A stretch of 64,000 nucleotides of DNA, from the NCBI GenBank assembly GCA_017432825.1, contig JAFRIJ010000007.1, positions 21,575 through 85,574 on the forward strand. The letters run 5' to 3'. Below, in pieces: positions 1 through 8,603 of the stretch. Under the pieces are notes generated by a model, which saw only the letters and a list, made by a program, of their open reading frames with translations, searched no databases and was not told where the DNA came from. The DNA comes from Bacilli bacterium. Lineage in GTDB: Bacteria > Bacillota_I > Bacilli_A > RF39 > UBA660. Both the position numbers and the translations under genes were made by a program. The number at the start of each line of letters is the position of its first letter. The stretch's first letter is position 1.

Positions 1-206
1 AGTAATTGCCTTATCTTTATGTCTATCTTTTTCTTAATAATCTTCTCACTAAAACCAGGATTAACAATAACAACCTTATTAACCTTTATAGCATCCTCAA
101 TCTTAGTTCTTGGAGTAATTTTATAACCATCAATTTTATCATATTCTAAATAAGTAATACTACCAGTTTTACTATCTCTATGTAAATAATAATTCTGTCT
201 CTTCAT
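1..206 (-). CDS. Unknown protein, C-terminus cut by window edge
   Basis: A reading frame opens at an ATG one base after the trmD stop codon and stays open to the window edge, giving at least 68 residues. It begins MKRQNYYLHRDS and is rich in Lys and Ile. The one-base spacing suggests translational coupling to trmD. In many Bacilli this position after trmD holds rplS (ribosomal protein L19), but the visible residues do not look like L19, so the usual gene order appears to be changed. I do not recognise the family. Confidence 0.6.
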   Translation of the reverse strand, partial: MKRQNYYLHRDSKTGSITYLEYDKIDGYKITPRTKIEDAIKVNKVVIVNPGFSEKIIKKKIDIKIRQL

Positions 207-207
207 A

Positions 208-861
208 CTAACTATCCTCTCTAGAATTTGTTAAACTAATTCTTTGCTCTTCCCTCCAAGCATCAATCTCTTTATGATTTCCACTTAATAGTACCTCTGG
301 TACTTTCATCCCTCTAAATTCTCTAGGTTTAGTATATACAGGATAATCTACATTATCATCATTAAAAGACTCCGAAACTAAACTCTCTTTACTAATAACA
401 CCATCTACTAACCTAATAACCGCATCCATTACAACCATTGAAGGAACCTCTCCACCAGTAAGAACATAATCACCAATAGATAATTCCATATCAACAATAG
501 ATTTAATTCTCTCATCAAATCCCTCATAATGTCCACATAACAAAATAATATGCTTATACTTACTTAAATCATATGCAATACTTTCTTTAAATAATTTTCC
601 AGAAGGAGTAAGCATAATAACTATACTATCAGAAGTTCTTATATCTTCTATAGCCCTAAATATAGGTTCACACATAAGAACCATTCCAGCTCCTCCACCA
701 TAAGGATAATCATCAACTCGCTTATTTTTATCCAAAGAATAATCTCTAAAATTAATTATATTAATATCAACAATTCCCTTATCTTTAGCTCTCTTAATAA
801 TAGATTCATTAATAAAACCATCAAACATAGAAGGAAATAAAGTTAAAACATCTATCTTCAT
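208..861 (-). CDS. trmD: tRNA (guanine-N1-)-methyltransferase TrmD
   Basis: TrmD methylates G37 next to the anticodon of tRNAs for Leu, Pro and Arg, using S-adenosylmethionine, and so prevents +1 frameshifting. The 217-residue product starts MKIDVLTLFPSMF and carries the SPOUT trefoil-knot signatures LCGHYEGFDERI near residue 109 and IGDYVLTGGE near residue 129. It is somewhat shorter than the usual 240-250 residues, mostly at the C-terminus. The ATG directly abuts the rimM stop codon, the classic rimM-trmD order. Function is essentially certain from the motifs and the neighbour. Confidence 0.97.
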   Translation of the reverse strand: MKIDVLTLFPSMFDGFINESIIKRAKDKGIVDINIINFRDYSLDKNKRVDDYPYGGGAGMVLMCEPIFRAIEDIRTSDSIVIMLTPSGKLFKESIAYDLSKYKHIILLCGHYEGFDERIKSIVDMELSIGDYVLTGGEVPSMVVMDAVIRLVDGVISKESLVSESFNDDNVDYPVYTKPREFRGMKVPEVLLSGNHKEIDAWREEQRISLTNSREDS

Positions 862-1350
862 CTAGATCAGTCCTTTAATATCTCTAAATATAATACATCC
901 ACAATCCAAATCAATCTTCTCTATTATATCACTAACATAAGGAATTAAACAATCCCCTTTCTCAGTCTTAACAACAAATAAAGATTGTTTACCATTATCA
1001 ATTCTCTTAATAACTCCTACCTTATCATTACCAATAATAACATCAAGCCCAACTAAATCTTCATCCAAATAACATCCATCATCTAATATAATATCATCTT
1101 TATTAACATAAACATAAGAACCCTTATACTTTAATACATCATTAATATTATTATACCCCTCTATACATATCATATCAAAATTCTTATGAGGTCTATAACT
1201 ACTAATAACTTCTCTAATCTTATCTTTACCAATATATATATTCATATTTTTAATAAAAACTTTATCTTTATACCTAAAATTTGATAATAACCTTACCTCA
1301 CCCCTAATACCATGAGTATTAACAATCTTACCAATATATACATAATTCAT
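862..1350 (-). CDS. rimM: 16S rRNA processing / ribosome maturation factor RimM
   Basis: RimM binds ribosomal protein S19 and helps mature the head of the 30S subunit. The 162-residue product opens with the family signature MNYVYIGKIVNTHGIRGEVRL-like segment, with GEV around residues 17-19, and a C-terminal PRC-barrel-like part containing the IPYVSDII motif near residue 136. Its ATG overlaps the stop codon of the upstream gene as TAATG, and its own stop abuts trmD, so the three genes are translationally coupled. Length and order match the family. Confidence 0.95.
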   Translation of the reverse strand: MNYVYIGKIVNTHGIRGEVRLLSNFRYKDKVFIKNMNIYIGKDKIREVISSYRPHKNFDMICIEGYNNINDVLKYKGSYVYVNKDDIILDDGCYLDEDLVGLDVIIGNDKVGVIKRIDNGKQSLFVVKTEKGDCLIPYVSDIIEKIDLDCGCIIFRDIKGLI

Positions 1351-1721
1351 TAATTATCTAACTTCCTAACTTTAATATTCTTTTCAATAAATAACATATC
1401 ATCATATAAATGTCCCTCTAATATACACATATCCTCAAAAAAAGGTAATTGTTCCCTCTTATCACTATTAACAATAGATATAACATCAACAAAAGCCATT
1501 AAACTAGCCTGATATATATCACTATCCATATCAATATAATTACCAAGACCAGAAAGAACCATAGATTGATATACCCATACCAAACTCTTATCATTTTCCT
1601 TAGCAATATTAAGATAATAATTTAATATCTCATCATAATTACTAACATCAATATTACTATCATCCACATCTCTATAAATATATTCTCTAACCTTCCTTGT
1701 AACAGGAATAATTTCTGACAC
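1350..1721 (-). CDS. Unknown 123-residue protein, paralogue of the upstream gene
   Basis: This small acidic soluble protein begins with a GTG codon preceded by a GGTGG-type ribosome site. It shares with the next upstream protein a set of landmarks in the same order: IIPVTRxxRxY at the N-terminus, DKSLVWVYQSMV around residues 44-55, a DSDIYQASLxAF segment, and a C-terminal half ending in DxLFI. The two are clearly tandem duplicates. No transmembrane segment, signal peptide or catalytic motif is visible and I do not recognise the family. Position between a SpoU methylase and rimM suggests co-expression with translation genes, but no function can be given. Confidence 0.8.
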   Translation of the reverse strand: MSEIIPVTRKVREYIYRDVDDSNIDVSNYDEILNYYLNIAKENDKSLVWVYQSMVLSGLGNYIDMDSDIYQASLMAFVDVISIVNSDKREQLPFFEDMCILEGHLYDDMLFIEKNIKVRKLDN

Positions 1722-1733
1722 AAAACCACCTAC

Positions 1734-2120
1734 TTATTTCTTTCTTTTCTTTGTTTTCTTAAGCCTATCTATAAATAACAAATCATTATAAATACGACCA
1801 TTCAAAATACAATCTTCTTCATATATTGGAAGCATCCATATAATATCATTATTAGCAAACGTCAATACATCAGAAAACGCTATTAAACTAGCCTGATATA
1901 TATCACTATCTCTATCAATATATTTACCATAACCATCTAAAACCATAGATTGATATACCCACACCAAACTCTTATCTATCTCACTTGCAATTATCATATA
2001 TTCCTCTAAATCATCATCAAAGCAAGATAAATCAATTTTTTCATCTTTATTCCTTTCACTAGTACTAAGATACTTCCTAATCGCTCTTGTAACAGGAATA
2101 ATATCTTCATTATATTTCAT
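1734..2120 (-). CDS. Unknown 128-residue protein, paralogue of the downstream gene
   Basis: The product begins MKYNEDIIPVTRAIRKY and matches its downstream neighbour in the DKSLVWVYQSMV and DSDIYQASLxAFxDV blocks; the last residues are a basic tail, KKTKKRKK, which could contact nucleic acid. The start is an ATG with a GGTTGATGT sequence upstream. It is separated from the paralogue by about 12 bases and from the SpoU-type methylase by 9 bases, so all are probably one transcript. Family unknown to me. Confidence 0.8.
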   Translation of the reverse strand: MKYNEDIIPVTRAIRKYLSTSERNKDEKIDLSCFDDDLEEYMIIASEIDKSLVWVYQSMVLDGYGKYIDRDSDIYQASLIAFSDVLTFANNDIIWMLPIYEEDCILNGRIYNDLLFIDRLKKTKKRKK

Positions 2121-2129
2121 AACATCAAC

Positions 2130-2858
2130 CTACTTACTATTTAATTCATACATAATAATAGACGCTGCAACACTTGCATTTAAACTCTCACAATTATTAT
2201 TAATCTTAATATATAAATTATTATCACAAAGACCCCTTACTTCATCACTAACACCATTACCCTCATTACCAATAACAAAAGCATATTTAGAAGGAACTTC
2301 TATATCTCTAACATCAATTCCATTATTAACATCAGTACCTAATATTAAATAACCATCTTTCTTAATATCAGAAATAAAACTAAAAAGATTCTTCCTAATA
2401 ATATTAATATGAAATATCATTCCTTCAGATGCTCTCAACACCTTAGAATTATATAAATCAACACAATCATCACTAATTACAACAGAATCAAAATTAAAAC
2501 TAACCGCACTCCTAATAATAGTCCCCAAATTACCAGGATCTTGAATATTATCAAGTAATATCATCTTATTACCATAATTATTATTAATAGCCTTCTTAAC
2601 AACTGCTATAACCTTAGGATTAGACTCCGTACTAGATAACTTCTTCATAACAACATCATTAACATATATCTTATTAACGTCAGTATCAATATCATTACCA
2701 TCACTAATAATAACCTCTATAACATTACCATATTTTAATGCTTCCAGAACCAAATGAAAAGTCTCAACAATATATAATCCACTATTATCTCTATATTTCT
2801 TATCCTTTAACCTACAAATATCTTTAATATGCTTATTATTAACTGAAGTAATAACCAT
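2130..2858 (-). CDS. SpoU/TrmH-family RNA 2'-O-methyltransferase (RlmB-like)
   Basis: The 242-residue protein has the three motifs of the SpoU class of SPOUT methyltransferases: motif 1 in DNIQDPGNLGTIIRSA near residues 102-117, motif 2 in VIGNEGNGVSDEV near 195-207, and motif 3 in SLNASVAASIIMYEL near 224-238. The N-terminal about 95 residues form the usual substrate-binding region. Members methylate a ribose in 23S rRNA or in tRNA; the exact target cannot be read from the sequence (TsnR/RlmB-like is most likely). A good AGAGGTGG ribosome site precedes the ATG. Confidence 0.9.
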   Translation of the reverse strand: MVITSVNNKHIKDICRLKDKKYRDNSGLYIVETFHLVLEALKYGNVIEVIISDGNDIDTDVNKIYVNDVVMKKLSSTESNPKVIAVVKKAINNNYGNKMILLDNIQDPGNLGTIIRSAVSFNFDSVVISDDCVDLYNSKVLRASEGMIFHINIIRKNLFSFISDIKKDGYLILGTDVNNGIDVRDIEVPSKYAFVIGNEGNGVSDEVRGLCDNNLYIKINNNCESLNASVAASIIMYELNSK

Positions 2859-2867
2859 AATCCACCT

Positions 2868-3494
2868 CTAATCCTTTAATTTTTTTCTAACTTCCTTATA
2901 ATTAGGATAATACTTACTAACCTGTTTCCAAAATCTACTAGAATGATTAGCTTCTATAAAATGAGATAACTCATGAACAATAACATAATCTAAACACTCT
3001 ATATCATACTTATATAAAAGAAAATTCAAAGTAACATTATGATTCTTAGTATTACATACACCCCATCTAGTTTTCATCTTCCTAATCTTTAAATTAGGAA
3101 CAGGAATATCCTCTTCATATCTATTATACCAATACTTTAAATGAATACTAAAAGTATCACTAATATATTTCTTTAACCACTTATTTAAAGCATCTTCATT
3201 TCTAACATAAATAGTATCATCTATAATATTAATATCACAATCATCGTAAACAACATTATAATTCTTACCAAATAAATAAAATAACTTACTATTCTTAATA
3301 CTATTCTCATACTTATCTATCATCTTACCAATACTAGAATAATTATCCCTTAGTAACTTCTCTATACTCCTATTAGTGCTAAAATAATTAGTAGTAACAT
3401 ACACATATCCATCCTTAACCCTAACATAAGTATTCTTATTATTCTTTTTAAGAATTATAACTTCATAATCTCTATCATTATATCTAAAAACCAT
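2868..3494 (-). CDS. YgjP-like (DUF45) zinc metallopeptidase
   Basis: The 208-residue protein has the gluzincin-like motif VHELSH (His174, Glu175, His178) followed by a third His at 184, plus the WGVCN segment near 144-148 that precedes the zinc site in the YgjP/DUF45 family. The N-terminal 100 residues are a Lys-rich beta-type domain. Family members resemble WLM and SprT proteases and are often found in restriction or DNA-repair settings, but the substrate is unknown. The start lies just after the stop of the LemA-like gene and has only a weak ribosome site, suggesting coupled translation. Confidence 0.85.
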   Translation of the reverse strand: MVFRYNDRDYEVIILKKNNKNTYVRVKDGYVYVTTNYFSTNRSIEKLLRDNYSSIGKMIDKYENSIKNSKLFYLFGKNYNVVYDDCDINIIDDTIYVRNEDALNKWLKKYISDTFSIHLKYWYNRYEEDIPVPNLKIRKMKTRWGVCNTKNHNVTLNFLLYKYDIECLDYVIVHELSHFIEANHSSRFWKQVSKYYPNYKEVRKKLKD

Positions 3495-3496
3495 CT

Positions 3497-4018
3497 TTAT
3501 CTATCATAACAATTATATTCCATAAACTTAAAAAAACTAAAAACCCAGTTATTAAACTTACTACCCTTATAATTATTATACTCCATAACCTCCTTATTAT
3601 ATATATCTATAGCATAATCTACCTTACTCTTATTATTATCATAATTATCCCTAACACAATTAAATACCTTATCCTTACTTAACTTCTTATAAACAGAACA
3701 AAGCCCCAAAGCCTTATCAATAGATTCATCATCCAATAACAACAGCCTATCATTTACTACTTCTTCATTATTAATTAATTTTTTATACTTATTAAGTTCT
3801 CTAATAATCTTCTCTTCATGCAAATTATTATCATTAATAACCATAATAACATCATTAATATACTTAACCCTCTCATCAATTAACTTATCAATAACATTAA
3901 ATTTATCTAAAACCCTATCTCTATAAAAAACACACTTATTATATACATTAATAACCATAATACCAAATACCATTATAACAGTAAAAATAACTATAATTAT
4001 AAACATCCCTATATTCAT
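3497..4018 (-). CDS. LemA-like single-pass membrane protein (divergent)
   Basis: The 173-residue product has one N-terminal membrane helix (about residues 4-24) followed by a helical domain. The pattern VYNKCVFYRDRVLDKFNVID after the helix, and a late YNKEVMEYNNY segment followed by a Phe-rich FSFFKFMEY stretch, match the layout of LemA proteins (membrane anchor, YNxLVxxRNxV, then RxYNxxVxxYN). The middle is very divergent, so the assignment is moderate. Role of LemA in bacteria is not settled. It is the first gene of the minus-strand operon running to trmD and is divergent from spoVB. Confidence 0.6.
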   Translation of the reverse strand: MNIGMFIIIVIFTVIMVFGIMVINVYNKCVFYRDRVLDKFNVIDKLIDERVKYINDVIMVINDNNLHEEKIIRELNKYKKLINNEEVVNDRLLLLDDESIDKALGLCSVYKKLSKDKVFNCVRDNYDNNKSKVDYAIDIYNKEVMEYNNYKGSKFNNWVFSFFKFMEYNCYDR

Positions 4019-4094
4019 TCTTTCTCACTAACCCTTTCACTAATAATTATACAATATATTTCTAAAATAATAAAGATAAACATATACATATAAT
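4019..4094. promoter_or_regulatory. Divergent intergenic region, LemA-like operon versus spoVB
   Basis: This 76-base gap must hold the promoters of both divergent genes. On the minus strand a TATAAT hexamer (complement at about 4049-4054) stands in front of the LemA-like gene, without a good -35 box. On the plus side no ribosome-binding purine run is visible before the spoVB ATG. Too little signal for firm boundaries. Confidence 0.35.
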
Positions 4095-5384
4095 ATGAAA
4101 AACAAATTTATAAAATCCACTATTATATTAATAATAGGAGGCTTCATAACCAAAATATTAGGTAGTATTATAAAAATATCCCTAACAAGAGTAATCAAAA
4201 CAGAAGGAATAGGAACCTATTCCCTAATATTACCAACATTCAACCTATTTATAACATTATGTTCCCTAGGATTACCAATAGCCATATCCAAATTAATAAG
4301 TGAAAACAAAATAAGTGGAAAAAAAATAGTATTACCAGCAATACCCCTAATACTATTATTTAACATATTATTAATCATAATACTAATAATAATATCACCA
4401 ATAATAAGTAATAATCTATTACACAATAATAATACATATTTACCATTAATCGCTATAGGATTCACACTACCATTTATATCAATCTCTTCTATATTAAAAG
4501 GATATTACTTCGGTAAAGAACAAATGTTCCCAGCAACCATTTCTAACATAATAGAACAAATAATAAGACTAATACTAACCATAATAATAATACCCCATCT
4601 AATGAAATATACACTAAAAATAGCCATAACAGGAGTAGTATTAATTAATATTATCAGTGAATTTATATCAATAATAACACTACTATTCTTTATCCCAAAA
4701 CATACCAAAATAAAAATAGAAGACTTTAAACAAAACAAAAAAATAACAAAAGACCTATTAGATATATCTCTACCCTCAACAGGATCAAGACTAATAGGAT
4801 CTCTATCCTATTTCTTAGAACCAATAATACTAACCTACGTATTAACAAAAGTAGGATATACAACAAATTATATAACAATAGAATATGGAATAATAAATGG
4901 ATATATCTATCCATTATTACTATTACCATCATTCTTTACCCTAGCCATATCAAACGCACTATTACCAGTAGTATCAAACACATATAGTAATAAAAACTAT
5001 ACATACACAAAATATAAAATAAAACAAGCAATAACCCTATCCCTAATAATAGGAGTACCATGTACCCTATTATTTATGACAATACCAGAAATATTCCTAA
5101 AACTAATATATAACACACAAGAAGGAATAAACTACATAAAAATAATATCCCCATTCTTTTTACTATACTATATACAAGCCCCCCTAACAAGTAGTATGCA
5201 AGCCATGAATAAAGCAAATGAAGCCATGATAGGAACACTAATAGGAGCTATTATAAAGACAATACTACTACTAATACTATCATACTTAAAAATAGGAATA
5301 TGGGGCCTAATAATATCTAACCTAGTAAACATAATATTCATAACCATACATCACTTCTACTATGTATTCATAAAAAATAATTAA
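4095..5384 (+). CDS. spoVB: Polysaccharide flippase of the SpoVB / MurJ-like MOP family
   Basis: The 429-residue protein is almost entirely hydrophobic, with about 12 membrane segments, and starts with the SpoVB-type pattern IIGGFITKILG near residues 12-23 and GIGTYSLILPTFNLF near 38-52. In Bacillus, SpoVB is needed for spore cortex synthesis and its family flips lipid-linked sugars. The length is shorter than the 510-520 residues of Bacillus SpoVB, suggesting fewer C-terminal helices. The gene lies on the probable lagging strand and has no obvious Shine-Dalgarno sequence. A general lipid II flippase role is the alternative. Confidence 0.8.
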   Translation: MKNKFIKSTIILIIGGFITKILGSIIKISLTRVIKTEGIGTYSLILPTFNLFITLCSLGLPIAISKLISENKISGKKIVLPAIPLILLFNILLIIILIIISPIISNNLLHNNNTYLPLIAIGFTLPFISISSILKGYYFGKEQMFPATISNIIEQIIRLILTIIIIPHLMKYTLKIAITGVVLINIISEFISIITLLFFIPKHTKIKIEDFKQNKKITKDLLDISLPSTGSRLIGSLSYFLEPIILTYVLTKVGYTTNYITIEYGIINGYIYPLLLLPSFFTLAISNALLPVVSNTYSNKNYTYTKYKIKQAITLSLIIGVPCTLLFMTIPEIFLKLIYNTQEGINYIKIISPFFLLYYIQAPLTSSMQAMNKANEAMIGTLIGAIIKTILLLILSYLKIGIWGLIISNLVNIIFITIHHFYYVFIKNN

Positions 5385-6265
5385 ACCAATACATATTCCT
5401 TAGATAATATTCTCTTATCACTACAATATTCCATAATATATCTATTATCTTTTTTAACAATTATAATACCTATAGTCTTATCCATATTAATCTTTTTTAG
5501 ATTATTATCAATATAATTCATATATATTTCTATTTGCCCAATATGTTCTTTCTTTAAACTAGTTATCTTTAACTCTATAACAACAAAACAATTATATTCA
5601 TAATTAAATAATAATAAATCAATATAATTATAAGTATTACCAATCTTTATTTTATATTCACTACCAACAAAAGAATAATAATTACCTAGCTCTTTCATAA
5701 ATGATTCAATATCTTCTAATATTAATTTCTTTAATATGTTCTCTGATACAACATCATAATTATTTTTATTATGAATAATAATAGGATTTTTAATAAGATC
5801 TTCTATCTTATTATCTTCTTTATTAATTAATTTAACTTTTGTATCTTTCGGTAATCTTTCATATTCTTTTGATTTAATTCTAGATTTTAGTTCATCACGT
5901 GTAATTGAATTTTTTAAGCATATATTAACGTAATAATTAATTTTATTAATATCTTTTAATGGAATTAATTCTCTATAATGACTCCATGTCAATTGGTGCC
6001 CCAACAGGGCACCTTTTTCAATAATATTGTAAAATTGTCTCATTCTTTTTAATGAAGTTGTTGTATACCCTTTTCCTAATTCTTCAGTTAATCTTTTAGA
6101 GTAATTTTTTATTATACCTTCTCCATAATGTTTTCCAGCCTCAGCAAGTAATTTACCTACATTATAATAAGTATTTAAATCACTTTTATTAATAGAATAA
6201 TATTTAACTCTTTTAGTAATCTCATTATTTATTAATTCATTCTTTATTTCGTTATAATAATTCAT
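5381..6265 (-). CDS. YhcG-family (DUF1016) PDDEXK nuclease-domain protein, copy 1
   Basis: The 294-residue protein has an N-terminal DUF1016 helical region (residues 1-135) and a C-terminal PD-(D/E)xK-like nuclease core, with Asp216 in YIDLLLF and Glu231-x-Lys233 in VIELK. YhcG proteins are found widely as single accessory genes and are suspected nucleases in defence or mobile-element contexts; no activity is established here. It is near-identical to the protein at 13717-14598 except for residues about 69-133, where the two diverge. The gene overlaps the spoVB end by 4 bases in convergent orientation. Start ATG has a good GAGGTGA site. Confidence 0.85.
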   Translation of the reverse strand: MNYYNEIKNELINNEITKRVKYYSINKSDLNTYYNVGKLLAEAGKHYGEGIIKNYSKRLTEELGKGYTTTSLKRMRQFYNIIEKGALLGHQLTWSHYRELIPLKDINKINYYVNICLKNSITRDELKSRIKSKEYERLPKDTKVKLINKEDNKIEDLIKNPIIIHNKNNYDVVSENILKKLILEDIESFMKELGNYYSFVGSEYKIKIGNTYNYIDLLLFNYEYNCFVVIELKITSLKKEHIGQIEIYMNYIDNNLKKINMDKTIGIIIVKKDNRYIMEYCSDKRILSKEYVLV

Positions 6266-6313
6266 TTATTTCACCTCTAATATTATTATTCGAGATAAAT
6301 ATTTATTTTCCTT
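5396..6313 (-). repeat. Inverted repeat arm 1 (YhcG gene plus 48-base leader)
   Basis: This stretch is repeated in opposite orientation at about 13669-14586. The 48 bases before the start codon (6266-6313) are identical in the two copies, the first 68 codons differ at only a few places, the middle about 65 codons diverge, and the rest is again near-identical until about four codons before the stop. The arms bracket about 7.4 kb containing the lepA-miaB operon. Confidence 0.9.
5995..6013. repeat. GC-rich palindrome inside YhcG copy 1
   Basis: A perfect 7-base inverted repeat, GGTGCCC and GGGCACC, with a CAACA spacer lies inside the reading frame and encodes KGALLGHQL on the minus strand. It is by far the most GC-rich stretch of an otherwise very AT-rich gene. 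A different GC-rich palindrome sits at the same codons of copy 2. Confidence 0.9.
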
Positions 6314-6330
6314 ATTATTAAATAAAAAAA

Positions 6331-6350
6331 GAAGTATAATTTTATACTTC
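6331..6350 (-). terminator. Rho-independent terminator of the InlB-repeat surface gene
   Basis: Arms GAAGTATAA and TTATACTTC form a hairpin followed on the minus strand by a T-run (complement of 6322-6330). It lies about 30 bases past the stop of the surface-protein gene. Confidence 0.75.
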
Positions 6351-6381
6351 AAAGAAAAACTATAAAGTAACCTCTATAGTT

Positions 6382-7746
6382 TTATCCCCACATAGCATAT
6401 AATATATGATCTTCATCCCTAGTAACAGTAGTAGTACTAGTTATATAATAAGGTTCATATGCAGTAGCAACACTACCTTTTTCAAGTTGAATAGAAGTCA
6501 ATTTAGAAATAGATGAATTAAAAGAACTTTCAGAACTACTCTGACCCATTCGAAGAAAATAAGTTTCTCCAGCCAAAGGAGTAAATGTGTAATGTGAATT
6601 AGACAAACTCGTTGTAGTTAAATAAGCAACTAAATAGCCAGACGAATTGACAATCTTACATAAATATAAATATGCAGGAACTCCAGATGAATCAGTACCT
6701 ATAGTAGTTATTGAAATTGTATAAGGAACTCCGACACTAACATCAAGCAAAAAACCTCTATTACCGTTATTAGTAGAATAACTTCCATTAGTAACTAAAT
6801 CAGTTTTCCAATTATTATAAATTAATAAGTCATTATAATTTATTAAATTTTTTCCATGCCATCCCAAAAATGTAGATCCACCTCTTGTTGGTGTAGGAAG
6901 ACTACCATAAGTACTACCATATGTAACAGTTTTACTAGAAGGAGATACATTACCCCCATTAGCATTGAATCTAACAGTATAAGATGCTGTAGACCATTGA
7001 GCTGTTAAAGTATGATTAGCAGTCTCTGTAACAGTAGTACTACTTGTAATACTAGTACTAGATAACTTCCAGCCATCAAAAGTATAACCTGTCTTAGATG
7101 GCGTTGGTAACCAACCATAAGTTTGTCCATTAGTAACTGTTTTACTTAAATTTAAATTAGATCCATTATTTAAATCAAAATTAACTAAATAATTACCTTC
7201 TATAGTAGATGTTTGTGCAGAATTAGCATATATATATCCAGAATATGTTTTATCAGTATAATATCCTGATGATATAACATTATCTACCCATAAATAAACA
7301 GTATATGTAGTAGCAGTATCTGTTAAAGGTACAGTCGCAAGTAAATAATCATTTAAAGATGTTACAGTTCCTTCACTAATTTGATAAGCGCCACTAAATA
7401 CTTTATATTTTAAAGCTTGTACAGTAGTAATAGGTGCTGTTGTAGTATTATTAGTCTTTAAATATATATTAGCTTCTGTATATATTTTACAACTAGCATT
7501 CTTACTTAAAGTAACAGTAGCTTTAGCACCTTCAGAATAAATATTAGTAGAAGTAATATCAGAAGAAGTTAAATTTTGTCCAGTATAATTCACTTGAAAA
7601 CATCCACCTTGTCCAGTAGAACTTGAATTACTAACAGACATTTGTTGAAAGGCATATGTACTACCAAGAACAACTAAAAAATATGCAAAAACAATATAAA
7701 ATAAAGAAATAAATTTTATTTTAGATATTCTTTTTAGCTTCTTCAT
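6382..7746 (-). CDS. Secreted surface protein with InlB B-repeats
   Basis: The start is set at the ATG at 7746, which has an AGAGGTG ribosome site, giving about 454 residues; upstream in-frame codons lack one. An N-terminal hydrophobic helix ends in VVLGSTYAFQQ, resembling the SipW-type signal of the TasA-like proteins at 48-51 kb. The middle is a Thr/Ser-rich beta domain, and then come two Listeria-Bacteroides (InlB B-type) repeats recognisable by FDLNNG...GYTFDGW and RFNANGG...GSTFLGW. The second repeat is interrupted by about 130 residues with a carbohydrate-binding look before closing with LYAMWG. No sortase signal is present. Likely cell-surface adhesion or binding role, inferred from the repeats. 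Confidence 0.75.
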   Translation of the reverse strand: MKKLKRISKIKFISLFYIVFAYFLVVLGSTYAFQQMSVSNSSSTGQGGCFQVNYTGQNLTSSDITSTNIYSEGAKATVTLSKNASCKIYTEANIYLKTNNTTTAPITTVQALKYKVFSGAYQISEGTVTSLNDYLLATVPLTDTATTYTVYLWVDNVISSGYYTDKTYSGYIYANSAQTSTIEGNYLVNFDLNNGSNLNLSKTVTNGQTYGWLPTPSKTGYTFDGWKLSSTSITSSTTVTETANHTLTAQWSTASYTVRFNANGGNVSPSSKTVTYGSTYGSLPTPTRGGSTFLGWHGKNLINYNDLLIYNNWKTDLVTNGSYSTNNGNRGFLLDVSVGVPYTISITTIGTDSSGVPAYLYLCKIVNSSGYLVAYLTTTSLSNSHYTFTPLAGETYFLRMGQSSSESSFNSSISKLTSIQLEKGSVATAYEPYYITSTTTVTRDEDHILYAMWG

Positions 7747-7840
7747 ACTACACCTCTTTCTACTATAAATATTATAAAACATATAAAGATAAAAAGCAAC
7801 TAATAAAAAATAATTAGTATTCATTTACTAATTATTTTTA

Positions 7841-8260
7841 TTATATTATTCTAACTTTTTCTTTTTGCTTAGAACTAGATTCAACATAATCATCATCATA
7901 TATAAACAAACCAGAACTAATAGATAAATTATTTCTATTATAATGTATGCAAAAATATTCAATATCAGCATTTTTTTTGAATATTAACATATATTTACTA
8001 TTTGTTAAGTTCTTATCATCATCAAATAAATATATAGTATATTCTTCATTATTAACATTTCTACAATTAAATTGTAAATCAAAATTATCTTCTTTATATA
8101 AATTAATATTATTATCAAAATTATCTATATGCGATAATATATTACCCAAATAATTATAATCTAAATTAAATAACCACTTACTAAGTTCTAATTTAAACTT
8201 ATCATTATTAGTAATAATATTATATTTCTTAGAGAGGTCAACTTCTTCAAATTCACCCAT
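7841..8260 (-). CDS. Unknown 139-residue acidic protein
   Basis: The frame has a strong AAAGGAG ribosome site 7 bases before its ATG, supporting translation. The product is soluble, Asn/Asp-rich, with a beta-type central part (FDLQFNCRN, YTIYLFDDD, YMLIFKK) and a charged C-terminus. No motif or signal peptide is visible and I do not recognise it. It follows the YmcA-like gene by 14 bases, so it is probably the last-but-one cistron of the lepA-miaB operon. Confidence 0.7.
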   Translation of the reverse strand: MGEFEEVDLSKKYNIITNNDKFKLELSKWLFNLDYNYLGNILSHIDNFDNNINLYKEDNFDLQFNCRNVNNEEYTIYLFDDDKNLTNSKYMLIFKKNADIEYFCIHYNRNNLSISSGLFIYDDDYVESSSKQKEKVRII

Positions 8261-8273
8261 AATCTAACTCCTT

Positions 8274-8603
8274 TTATATTTTTTCATTAATATATTTTTC
8301 TATAGTATAAGAACTTCTACTTAAAGAATCATTAAAATTACTCATCCTCCTTAAATATTCCTTATACACTGGAATATTATTAAGTAATTGTACCTTTAAA
8401 TCTATCTCTTTGTCAATATCTTTATAGTGATTATCTCCCTTATATTCCAAATTAACAGATAATTTCTGTAATTCCTTTATCTCATCTACCAATTTATTTA
8501 CTTCAGTATCTTTCTTTAAAACATTAGTAATATTAATATACTCTTTATAACTATTTGAATTTTTAATAGCATTAAATAAATCATCTATAGATTCCTTAAT
8601 CAT
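8274..8603 (-). CDS. YlbF/YmcA-family protein (DUF964)
   Basis: The 109-residue all-helical protein follows miaB with an 8-base overlap. In Bacillus subtilis ymcA directly follows miaB (ymcB) and encodes a member of the YlbF/YmcA/YaaT complex, which directs RNase Y processing and affects competence, biofilm and sporulation. The helical pattern here (LFNAIKNSNSYKEYINI, then VDEIKELQKLSV, then YKEYLRRMSNFND) fits the family. No ylbF or yaaT is in this window. Assignment rests on both pattern and synteny. Confidence 0.75.
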   Translation of the reverse strand: MIKESIDDLFNAIKNSNSYKEYINITNVLKKDTEVNKLVDEIKELQKLSVNLEYKGDNHYKDIDKEIDLKVQLLNNIPVYKEYLRRMSNFNDSLSRSSYTIEKYINEKI

